Part shown: piece after piece, positions 1 to 6,801 of the stretch
Position numbering within the stretch: position 1 is the first letter of the stretch
How the letters are laid out: each line of letters starts with the position of its first letter
DNA from: Acidobacteriota bacterium
Lineage (GTDB): Bacteria > Acidobacteriota > Vicinamibacteria > Vicinamibacterales > Vicinamibacteraceae
Direction of reading: 5' to 3'
Assembly: GCA_013695405.1 (NCBI GenBank)
Contig: JACDAO010000591.1
Span: 1 to 7,976 of the forward strand
DNA: 7,976 nucleotides
Program-made: the position numbers and the translations under genes
Notes under the pieces: model-generated
The model's input: the letters and a program-made list of their open reading frames with translations, nothing else
What the model was told of the DNA's origin: nothing
Databases searched by the model: none

Positions 1-1918
1 GGCGGTTGGCGAGATCGGGGGCCAGCCGCCGCAGCGCGTCGTCGCTGATGCCAACGAACCCGGATCGCAGAAATGCCGCCGCCCGCAGCGCCGATTCCGG
101 CGCCGCGAGCACGCGGACGAGCGCCACCAGGTCCTTGATCTCGTCGGAGTCGTAGAAGCCGAGGCCCTTGTAGACGTAGGACGGGATCGCGCGAGCCGAC
201 AGCGCGCGCTCGAACTCGCGATGACTCTCGCGCGACCGGAAGAGGATGGCGATGTCGCCGGGTCGGGCGCGTCGTGGGCCGTCGCTGCCGCGGTCGGTCA
301 CCAGCCCGTCGACGAGCAGTCGCTCGATTTCGGCAGCCGCCATCGCGGCGCAGGTCTCGATGTCGTCGGCGACCACCACGGCGAGCGGCGACGTGGCATT
401 GAGACCGGTCTGATGGTCCTGTGGCAGCGGGAACCGGTCGTCGTGGCCATAGCGGAAGGCCACCGTGCCTGGTGCGGCCGGCTCCACCATCTCGACGGCA
501 AGGTCGTTGGCGAAGGCGAGCAGATCGGGATGCGACCGGAAGCTTTGCGAGATGGCCTGGCGGACCGAGGTCGATCCGTCGAGCGCCTGCACGAAGGTCA
601 CCGCTTCGTCGAGCAACCCGACCTCCGCATCCCGGAACCGGTAGATCGATTGCTTGCGGTCGCCGACCAGGAAGATCGACGGCGGCAGCGCGCCCTCGTG
701 GCCGAGTCCGGCGCCGTCGCCCCAGGCGCGGACCAGTGACGCGACCAGCGTCCACTGCAGGCGGCTGGTGTCCTGGAACTCGTCGACCAGCACGTGCTGG
801 TAGCGCGACTCGAGGCGGAAGCGGCTGCGCGAGAACTCGTCCATCTGCGACAGCAGCGTCACGGCCCGCGACAGCACCTCGGAGAAGTCGAGCGCGTCGT
901 GCAGCAGCAGGGTCTCGAGGTAGCGGCGGTGGGCGAGACGGAAGATCCGGCGGATGCCGCGCGTCAGCAGCACGTTCAGTGCGCTCTCGAAGCCTCGTCG
1001 GGCCGACGACACCGCGTCGGCGCAGACGACCAGCCCGAGGCGATGCTGCTCGTAGGTGCCCGGTGACGCGAACTCGCGCTTGCGGGCGGTCGGCACCTTG
1101 CGCGGCTTGCCGTCGCGGGTCAGCGCCCAGCGCGACACGCCGTCGAGGCCGGCACGGACTTCGGCGGGTGTCATCGGCGCGGCACCGAGCAGATCCGCGA
1201 GGTCCCTGCGCACCAGCGTCCACAGCGGCGATTCAGCGGGACCGGTGTCGATCCAGGCGGCCAACCCACCCGGCAGGTGCGCCAACCGGCCGCGCAGATC
1301 GCTCCTGAGGGCCGCCGCGGCCGACGCCTCCGACCGCGCATCGCGCACGTGCCGTCCGAGGAACTGACGCAACGCGACCGGAGCGACGAACCGGCGCTCG
1401 AGCAGCGCCCGCAGGCCCTGGGCCAGCCGCGGCAGCGGCAGCTGCGCGAACACCAGCCGGATGCCGTCGTCGTGCGCCGCGCGCTGCCGGCACTCGCGCA
1501 GCGTGCGATCGATGGCCATCTCGACCAGGCGCGCGACTTCGGTTTCGTCAGCCAGCGCGAAGCCTGGGTCGAGCCCGGCCTCGAGCGGAAACTCACGCAG
1601 CAGCGAGAAGCAGAACGCGTCGATGGTCGAGACCGCGATCTCGTGGGCCCGATCGCGCAGCACCTGCCAGACGTCCGGGTGGCGGGCGCGCAGTTCGGCG
1701 ACGATGCGATCGCGCATCTCGGCGGCGGCCTTGCGCGTGAAGGTGATGGCGAGCACGTGACGCGGGTCGACCCCGGCCGCCAACAGCGCCAGGTAGCGGT
1801 CGACCAGCACGCGGGTCTTGCCGGTGCCGGCCGAGGCCTCCAGCACCACGTGGTGGCGCGGGTCGGTGGCATACGTGCGCGCCAGCTGATCGACCGGGAC
1901 CGTCGGGAGGTCACTCAT
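1..1918 (-). CDS. addA: AddA-like UvrD-family helicase (3' end beyond window)
   Basis: This is the motor subunit of an AddAB-type helicase-nuclease that processes double-strand DNA ends for recombination. The frame was read by hand from the ATG at 1918 and stays open for 639 codons to the left edge. Visible motifs are Walker A ASAGTGKT (28-35), motif Ia ITFTRKAAAEM (58-68), the family-typical VSTIDAFCFSLLREFPLEAG (96-115), motif II DEFQD (379-383), motif III GDRKQSIYRFRDA (419-431), motif IV around QSFRSHPDLLAFAN, and YKGLGFYDSDE further on. The start overlaps the addB stop by 8 bases (ATGAGTGA). A Shine-Dalgarno-like GGAAGGA lies 11 bases upstream inside addB (1930-1936), so coupled translation is likely. 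AddA proteins are usually about 1100-1200 aa, so motif VI and the expected C-terminal nuclease domain lie outside the window. A plain UvrD/PcrA is less likely given the neighbour and the AddA-type motifs. Confidence 0.93.
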   Translation of the reverse strand, partial: MSDLPTVPVDQLARTYATDPRHHVVLEASAGTGKTRVLVDRYLALLAAGVDPRHVLAITFTRKAAAEMRDRIVAELRARHPDVWQVLRDRAHEIAVSTIDAFCFSLLREFPLEAGLDPGFALADETEVARLVEMAIDRTLRECRQRAAHDDGIRLVFAQLPLPRLAQGLRALLERRFVAPVALRQFLGRHVRDARSEASAAAALRSDLRGRLAHLPGGLAAWIDTGPAESPLWTLVRRDLADLLGAAPMTPAEVRAGLDGVSRWALTRDGKPRKVPTARKREFASPGTYEQHRLGLVVCADAVSSARRGFESALNVLLTRGIRRIFRLAHRRYLETLLLHDALDFSEVLSRAVTLLSQMDEFSRSRFRLESRYQHVLVDEFQDTSRLQWTLVASLVRAWGDGAGLGHEGALPPSIFLVGDRKQSIYRFRDAEVGLLDEAVTFVQALDGSTSVRQAISQSFRSHPDLLAFANDLAVEMVEPAAPGTVAFRYGHDDRFPLPQDHQTGLNATSPLAVVVADDIETCAAMAAAEIERLLVDGLVTDRGSDGPRRARPGDIAILFRSRESHREFERALSARAIPSYVYKGLGFYDSDEIKDLVALVRVLAAPESALRAAAFLRSGFVGISDDALRRLAPDLANR

Positions 1919-4883
1919 CGCCGACGTAGTCCTTCCGGCACACGCCCGGATACTCGCAGAACTGGCAGCGGAACGGGTTGGCGGGCCGGACCGGGAACGC
2001 GCCGGCCTCGATCTGGTCGACCGCCTCGACAAAGCTCCGCGCCTGGGCGTCGGCGTCCTCGGGCGACGTCACCGCCTGAATCCACGGGACGTCCTCGCGC
2101 AGGGCGATGAAGCCGCTGGGCGCTACCGTCGCGGTGCGACCACGATCACGCTCCTGGGCGATCACGGCGTGCACATAGACCCCGGGCTGCAGCGCGTGCT
2201 GTGGCTTGCGGCCGGTCTTGTAGTCGATCACGCGCAGGCCGCCGTCCCGGGTCCAGTCGACGCGATCGACGCGGCCGCGCAGGTGGACCGCACGCGTGCC
2301 ATCGGCCGCGGGCAGGTGCACCACCTGGTCGACGTCGTGCTCGAGCGCGCGCCGCACGACATCGCCGAAGCTCTCGATCTCGGTCCGCAGCACCTTCTCG
2401 ATCAGTCCGGTCGCCACCGACGAGCCGAACAACCGCACGCGCTCGAGCGGCCGGTCAGTGGGCGGCAGCGTGCGGAGGGATTGCTCGGCGACCTCGGCGA
2501 ACACCTCCCGGGCTCGCGCGTGCTGGTCAGGGCCGATCGCGGTCTGGCCAAGGGCGTGCCAGCGCGCGAAGCAGGCGTGCAGCACATCGTGCACGAACAG
2601 CCCGGCATCGCGGGCCGGCAGGCCGGCCTCGTCCTCGGCGTCCTCCCGCAGGGCGAGCACGCGCGAGGCGAAGTACTGGAACGGGCACTGCAGGTATCGC
2701 TCGACCGCGGTGACGCTGTAGCGCTCGCCGACCGCCGGTCCGGTGTGCCCGATCCCCTGACGGGGGGGACGATCGAGGCGCCACGTGGCCCAGTGGCGTG
2801 ACACCGGATCGAACAGCGGCGCGTCCGGCACCGGTGCGGCGGCCAGCAGCGCGTCCTCGCGCGTGACCGGCACCGCGAGGTCATCGATTGCCAGGGCCAG
2901 CAACTGGTCGCTGCCGAAGATCTGCAACTCGTCGAGGAGCGCCGACGGGCGCACCACGGCATCCTGATCGAGTTCAGGCACGGACACGCCACAGGTGCGC
3001 GCCGGCAGCGTCAACAGATCGGCAAAGCGGGCACGCAGCGCCGCGGCGCGGGCGCGCTCGTCGGGCCAGCCCAGGCGTTCGAGCATGAAGCTCGGGTAGA
3101 AGATGTCCCGCGTGGTCGGCTCCGGCCACTCGCCTTCGAGCAGGCCGGCCAGCCACACGTGGTCGAACGTCCCGTAGCGGGCGGCCTCGACATCGACCAG
3201 GTGCACGCCGTGCTCGCCACGATCCAGTGCCAGTGTCCGGTCCTCGATCCAGCGTCGGATCACGGTGAACGTGTCGCGCACAGGCACGACGGCGCGGTCG
3301 TGTGCCGCGATCGCGGTCTGCAGCCGCTCGAGCACCTCGTCGACCGAGGCCTGGGTGCGCCGCGTCCGGCTGACCTCCTCGTCGGCGGCGTGCGGGGCTC
3401 GCGCGCACGACCTCCACGCGTCGCGTAGCCGACCGACCTGCTCGTCACCGGGTGCGGGATGGTGAAGGGACGCCAGTCGCGCCAGCAGCGGGCGGACGGC
3501 CTCGGCCACCAGCAGGGCATGCGGCACGTCGCGCCGCTCGGCGGCGGTCTGGCCCGATCGCCAGGCGCCGGTCAGTTCGTCGAAGCGTTCGAGCGATCCG
3601 AAGTACCGATCGCGCGCCAGCACCCGATCGAAGGCGGCGAGATCCGTCGCCATCATCGCCGTGCCGTCGGGCATCGGCACGGCGATGTGCGGCGAGCGCA
3701 GCAGGGTCACGATCGCGGCGCGCGTGAAGCCGGCCAGCACCACGTCCATCAGGAGATCGAGCGCCGCCGCCCAGGGTTCGGCGGCCAGCGGCACCGTCTC
3801 CGACGACTGGTACGGCAGGCCCGCCGAGGTCAGCAGGTGACGCGCGGCGTAGAGGTACGGCAGGGGACGTCGGTAGACGAAGGCGCAGGCCGACAGGTTG
3901 ACGGGTCGCAGCACCTTGATCCGACGTGCGTAGGCAAGGACTTCCTCTTCGCGATCGCGGCAGGTCATCCAGCGCTGCTCGGTCGAGGTCGTCTCGAGCC
4001 TCGTGTCCGACGGACGCAGACGACCGATGCGCACCTCGACCGCGTCGGGCCACTGCCGCCGAAGTCGCGTGAACAGCCCTTCGGCCACCTGCCGGCGGGT
4101 TGCCACGACGTCGAGACGGCTCAGCGTCGGGACCGCTCCGAGCAGATCGAGGTCGACCGGCCACAGTCCGGCCGGGTCGGCATGATGGTCGCCGACCGTC
4201 ACGATCAGATGCGGCACGCACCAGCACGAGTCGATGCCGAGCAGGGTGGCGCGGAGGGCGGCCTCGTCAATCCCGTCGATCGCGCCGATCCGTTCGCGGA
4301 ACGCGGCACACGCGGCCTGCAGGAAGCGACTCTGCGCCAGCAGGCGCGCGGCGCCGCGATCGCTCGCCGCCTCGTCGGCCAGCAGCGCCGCCGCCTCGTC
4401 CAGCCAGCGGGCAGTGTCGCCGCCGAGGCGCTCGACCTGATCGTGGAAGCGGACCATCTCGGCGAGCAGTCCGGGCCGGAGCGCGAACGGTGGCGGTTGC
4501 GATCGCGCCGCCTCACGCGCGCTCGCCCCCATCACCACCTCGCGCGTCAACAGCAGCAGGCGCGGCGCCCGCAACCGGGCCGCGCGATGCCAGATGTCGT
4601 AGAGCTGATCGCGCGTGACCAGTTGCGGCAGCAGCAGCGCCGGCCCGCCAGGCACGACATCGTGATTCAGCGCGGTCTGCAGGGTGCGCGGCGGCCGCCA
4701 CTGCTCGATCAGCAGCCGCTCCTCGAGGGTGCGCCGCCATTGCTCGGCAGCGGCGCGATTGGGCACCACGACCACCGGCGCGTCCGCGTCCTGACGATCA
4801 CCGGGAGCCAGGCACAACGTCAGCACCACGCGCTGCCACGCGTCGAGGTCGTCGGCCTGGATCAGGCGGATGACGGCGGGCAT
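1911..4883 (-). CDS. addB: AddB-like PD-(D/E)XK nuclease / inactive helicase subunit
   Basis: A 990-aa protein predicted to be the nuclease and scaffold partner of AddA in end resection. The N-terminus has VVVVPNRAAAEQWRR (about 37-51) where a helicase would carry motif I, and no GxGKT is seen, so this half should not bind ATP in the usual way. A degenerate helicase motif follows at about 562-585 (HLVDVEAARYGTFDHVWLAG, then LLEGEWP). The C-terminal RecB-family nuclease has GLFVHDVL with H765, GRVDRVD with D873, and DYKTG with D887 and K889. Four cysteines match an AddB Fe-S cluster: C733 (in LQCPF), then C973-x2-C976-x5-C982. The length fits the shorter, alphaproteobacterial-like AddB class. 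The open frame extends further upstream, but that part lies over the preceding gene. The ATG at 4883 is 2 bases after that gene's stop and gives a family-like N-terminus. No well-spaced Shine-Dalgarno is seen, so coupling to the upstream gene is inferred. Confidence 0.92.
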   Translation of the reverse strand: MPAVIRLIQADDLDAWQRVVLTLCLAPGDRQDADAPVVVVPNRAAAEQWRRTLEERLLIEQWRPPRTLQTALNHDVVPGGPALLLPQLVTRDQLYDIWHRAARLRAPRLLLLTREVVMGASAREAARSQPPPFALRPGLLAEMVRFHDQVERLGGDTARWLDEAAALLADEAASDRGAARLLAQSRFLQAACAAFRERIGAIDGIDEAALRATLLGIDSCWCVPHLIVTVGDHHADPAGLWPVDLDLLGAVPTLSRLDVVATRRQVAEGLFTRLRRQWPDAVEVRIGRLRPSDTRLETTSTEQRWMTCRDREEEVLAYARRIKVLRPVNLSACAFVYRRPLPYLYAARHLLTSAGLPYQSSETVPLAAEPWAAALDLLMDVVLAGFTRAAIVTLLRSPHIAVPMPDGTAMMATDLAAFDRVLARDRYFGSLERFDELTGAWRSGQTAAERRDVPHALLVAEAVRPLLARLASLHHPAPGDEQVGRLRDAWRSCARAPHAADEEVSRTRRTQASVDEVLERLQTAIAAHDRAVVPVRDTFTVIRRWIEDRTLALDRGEHGVHLVDVEAARYGTFDHVWLAGLLEGEWPEPTTRDIFYPSFMLERLGWPDERARAAALRARFADLLTLPARTCGVSVPELDQDAVVRPSALLDELQIFGSDQLLALAIDDLAVPVTREDALLAAAPVPDAPLFDPVSRHWATWRLDRPPRQGIGHTGPAVGERYSVTAVERYLQCPFQYFASRVLALREDAEDEAGLPARDAGLFVHDVLHACFARWHALGQTAIGPDQHARAREVFAEVAEQSLRTLPPTDRPLERVRLFGSSVATGLIEKVLRTEIESFGDVVRRALEHDVDQVVHLPAADGTRAVHLRGRVDRVDWTRDGGLRVIDYKTGRKPQHALQPGVYVHAVIAQERDRGRTATVAPSGFIALREDVPWIQAVTSPEDADAQARSFVEAVDQIEAGAFPVRPANPFRCQFCEYPGVCRKDYVGDE

Positions 4884-4885
4884 TC

Positions 4886-6307
4886 CTACAGACCGGCCAC
4901 CGGCAGGGCCGGCGCCGTCGTCAGGACCAACAGATCCGCTCGCACCTGCTGGAGCAGCAACAACGCACCCGCGGCTGCCGCCGACGCTTCCCATGCCTGC
5001 TGCAGGTTGCCGCTCGCCACTGCCGCACGGCGCGTCCGCAGTGCCCTCAACGCCATCTGTGTCGTCGAGGTCCACAGGCCGTGCACGGCGCGCGCGTCGT
5101 CGGGCACCACCAGTGTGGCCGCATCGGCGCGACTGCCGACGACCTGCGCTTCGGCGCGGGCCAGCAGTGAGGCATTGGGCCCGGCCAGCGCCTTGACGTC
5201 CTCGAGGGCCCGCCACAGCGGCGCGCCCGGCGAGATCTGCCGGCCGACCACGTCGGCGTACCGCCGCAGCGCCGGCTGTCGCTCCTGCCAGCGCTCGAGC
5301 AGCAGGCGATGGCGCCGAGTCGTCTCGAGCCGCACATCGAGAGTGGCCAGCAGCGCCGCGGCCTCGGCGGGGCGTTGCCGGCGCAGCCGACCGTCGCGCG
5401 CGTCGACGTCCTGTCGGAGTCGAAGCAGGCCGCGAACGTCGGCCCGAGCCATCAGCCGCGCCGCACGCGTCAGCGCCCACTGACGCAGCCCGACATAGGC
5501 CCGGGTCAACCGCTGCTCACCGCGGAGCGCGTCGCTGACGTCCCGACGAGCGCCGGCGGCCCACGCCGCGCCCGTGGCATCCGGAATCTCGAGCATCGAC
5601 GCGGCGGACTCGAGCAGTGCGATCTTCTCCGCCGGCTCGATGACCCGGGAGGCGAGCCCGAGCGCCTGCGCGACGGCGTCCTGCAGGGTCGGGGGCGGCA
5701 GCAGCGCGGCGGCACCGGCCGGCACGGCTGCCGGCGTAGCGCTGAGAGCGAGCGCGAAGGTGCGCTGCCCGGCGGCGGCGCGCATCCCGTTGAGCAGGTC
5801 GTCGACGACCGACAGCGTGGCGGCGACGTCACCGGCCCGTGAGCCGTGATGGGCCGCAGGCCATTCGGCGAGGCGCGCCCGCGCCGACTCCAGACGACGA
5901 ATCCGCTCGAGCGGGTCCGGCAGCAACGCCACGTCGCGCAACGTCGACGCGACCTCGTCGGTGAACGCGGCATAGACCCGCGCGCCATCGGCCTGGTCGA
6001 ACCGGGCGCGGCTCGCCACCTCGCGGTAGGCGTCGGTGCGGGTCCAGTCGACAGCACTGGCAGCGAGGCTCAGCGCCCGGGTCGGCGGCGCGCCTCCGTC
6101 TGGCGGCCCGGTCGGCACATTGACGATCACCATGTCGTCGACGCGAGTGATCTCGCCGAACACCGCAATCACCTGCCCATCCGACAGGAAGACCCGATAC
6201 CACGGCAGCGCCGCTGCCTCGTCGGCCGCCTCCGTGGCGACGGCCGGCGACACGATCACGCCGATGACCAGCAGACCCGCCAACACCAAGCTACGCGTGC
6301 GTGACAC
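4886..6307 (-). CDS. Exported protein of unknown function heading the addBA operon
   Basis: I do not recognise a named family. The 473-aa product starts at a GTG (6307) with a Sec-type signal peptide: a basic start (SRTRS), a hydrophobic core (LVLAGLLVIGVIV) and a likely cleavage after AVA (residue 24). Next comes a short beta-rich segment, WYRVFLSDGQVIAVFGEITR, followed by VDDMVIVNVPTG, resembling a small SH3-like barrel. The remainder is mostly Ala/Leu/Arg-rich helix, probably coiled or repeat-like, with no catalytic motif. No transmembrane segment follows the signal, so a periplasmic location is inferred. An AAGG sits 3 bases before the GTG, which is closer than usual. From memory it resembles uncharacterised proteins of Acidobacteria with a 'YRVFL.DG' start, but no search was run. 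Its stop (TAG, 4886-4888) is 2 bases from the addB ATG, so the genes are almost certainly cotranscribed although the products act in different compartments. Confidence 0.8.
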   Translation of the reverse strand: MSRTRSLVLAGLLVIGVIVSPAVATEAADEAAALPWYRVFLSDGQVIAVFGEITRVDDMVIVNVPTGPPDGGAPPTRALSLAASAVDWTRTDAYREVASRARFDQADGARVYAAFTDEVASTLRDVALLPDPLERIRRLESARARLAEWPAAHHGSRAGDVAATLSVVDDLLNGMRAAAGQRTFALALSATPAAVPAGAAALLPPPTLQDAVAQALGLASRVIEPAEKIALLESAASMLEIPDATGAAWAAGARRDVSDALRGEQRLTRAYVGLRQWALTRAARLMARADVRGLLRLRQDVDARDGRLRRQRPAEAAALLATLDVRLETTRRHRLLLERWQERQPALRRYADVVGRQISPGAPLWRALEDVKALAGPNASLLARAEAQVVGSRADAATLVVPDDARAVHGLWTSTTQMALRALRTRRAAVASGNLQQAWEASAAAAGALLLLQQVRADLLVLTTAPALPVAGL

Positions 6308-6371
6308 AGACCTTGATCTTCGCCCCTTGCGGCGCGCTTGTCGAGGGCCATGACCGCCGCGCCGCGCCGCC

Positions 6372-6479
6372 TGTGGAAAAACTGCGGAGCGCCGGTGGAT
6401 AACGTGTGCCCACCGGCCGACCGGCGGTCACAAGTGATTGCGAGCGCGAGACTTGGTTCCGCTGCGTCGATGTGGATGA
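6372..6479 (-). promoter_or_regulatory. Cluster of three DnaA-box-like 9-mers
   Basis: Read on the minus strand, three sites resemble TTATCCACA. TTTTCCACA (6372-6380) fits the relaxed TTWTNCACA. TTATCCACC (6394-6402) and TCATCCACA (6471-6479) each differ at one base. All point the same way, and the first two are 22 bases apart centre to centre. They lie between divergent operons. A role in DnaA-dependent regulation or as an origin element is only a possibility, because no dnaA, dnaN or parAB gene is in view. Confidence 0.3.
6391..6417. repeat. Perfect 8-bp inverted repeat in the divergent intergenic region
   Basis: GCCGGTGG (6391-6398) and CCACCGGC (6410-6417) are exact reverse complements separated by 11 bases. 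The spacing of about two helical turns between arm centres (19 bases) is compatible with a dimeric repressor operator or a stem-loop. No T-tract follows on either strand, which argues against an intrinsic terminator. The left arm overlaps a DnaA-box-like sequence. Confidence 0.45.
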
Positions 6480-6499
6480 CGTTTCGTGACGCTCTTCGC

Positions 6500-6527
6500 T
6501 TGCACCGCTGCCCCAGTTCTCTACAAT
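6500..6527 (+). promoter_or_regulatory. Putative sigma-70 promoter for the small protein-asparaginase pair
   Basis: The -10 candidate TACAAT (6522-6527) matches TATAAT at 5 of 6 positions. A weak -35, TTGCAC (6500-6505, 3 of 6), lies 16 bases upstream. Transcription would begin near 6533-6535, giving a leader of about 60 bases to the GTG at 6595. It is one of the few AT-rich hexamers in a GC-rich region. No comparable promoter was found for the minus-strand operon. Confidence 0.42.
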
Positions 6528-6534
6528 GACCGTC

Positions 6535-6554
6535 GCTTCGGGTTTTTCCGAAGC
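6535..6554 (+). promoter_or_regulatory. Leader stem-loop near the predicted transcript 5' end
   Basis: GCTTCGG (6535-6541) and CCGAAGC (6548-6554) form a perfect 7-bp inverted repeat around a 6-base loop, GTTTTT. It would sit at the very 5' end of the transcript if the promoter call is right, where such hairpins can protect mRNA. No U-tract follows the stem, so a terminator reading on this strand is unlikely. Confidence 0.4.
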
Positions 6555-6594
6555 CCCTCTGCACTCCGACCACTTCAGGGACGTGGGCACACCC

Positions 6595-6801
6595 GTGCAC
6601 AAAATCGAGCAGCGTATCAATGGCCGGGTGTACTACATCGAACTGTCGCAAGTGCAGCGGCGATGGCGGGCCCATGTCGTCACCGAGCAGGGGACGCCGA
6701 CGGCCCTGATGCCGTTCTACGGCGACACCGCCGACGCGGTGACCGAGCGCCTCGCCGAATGGCTGAGTCGTCTGCACCGGCCGGACTCGACGCATGCGTA
6801 A
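6595..6801 (+). CDS. Small protein of unknown function, possible HicB-like fold
   Basis: A 68-aa protein from the GTG at 6595, beginning (M)HKIEQRINGRVYYIEL. The same frame is open from an ATG at 6526, giving 91 aa. I prefer the GTG because the upstream ATG overlaps a good -10 hexamer (TACAAT, 6522-6527), the residues before VHKIEQ look non-conserved and richer in T-ending codons, and AGGGA lies at 6577-6581, although 13 bases away is long. The predicted pattern is strand (IEQRINGRVYYIEL), strand (RRWRAHVVTEQG), then TALMPFYGDTADAVTERLAEWLSRLH ending in a helix. This resembles the beta-beta-beta-alpha plan of HicB-like domains, by pattern only. No HicA-like toxin is next to it and no DNA-binding tail is seen. 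It overlaps the asparaginase start by 8 bases (ATGCGTAA), so the two are translationally coupled. The function is unknown. Confidence 0.72.
   Translation: MHKIEQRINGRVYYIELSQVQRRWRAHVVTEQGTPTALMPFYGDTADAVTERLAEWLSRLHRPDSTHA

Larger units (their letters stand above)
6308..6594. other. Divergent intergenic region
   Basis: This 287-base stretch separates the minus-strand operon from the plus-strand pair and should carry both promoters. It holds the DnaA-like 9-mers, the inverted repeat, the plus-strand promoter and the leader hairpin. A short minus-strand open frame from the ATG at 6351 runs into the exported-protein gene in another frame and has no gene-like features. I found no minus-strand -35/-10 pair with acceptable spacing. 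Confidence 0.6.

Noticed and set aside
221..739. Plus-strand open frames over the addA region
   Set aside because: They are antisense shadows of a strongly supported helicase frame and show no motif or plausible start context.
1171..1914. A 247-codon minus-strand frame starting near addA
   Set aside because: It is a shifted reading of addA: the Walker A, DEFQD and GDRKQS motifs occur only in the frame starting at 1918, which is open to the window edge.
2762..2768. A run of seven G (C7 in addB sense), considered as a phase-variable tract
   Set aside because: It falls on Pro-Pro-Arg codons in an intact frame. Seven bases in GC-rich DNA is weak evidence for slippage control.
3459..5483. A 674-codon plus-strand open frame, opposite addB and the exported-protein gene
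   Set aside because: It is antisense to two well-supported genes. The translation is rich in R, Q, H and G with no domain, as expected from GC-rich third positions.
6535..6554. The GCTTCGG/CCGAAGC hairpin as an intrinsic terminator
   Set aside because: The T-run is in the loop, not after the stem, so it lacks the terminator layout in both directions.
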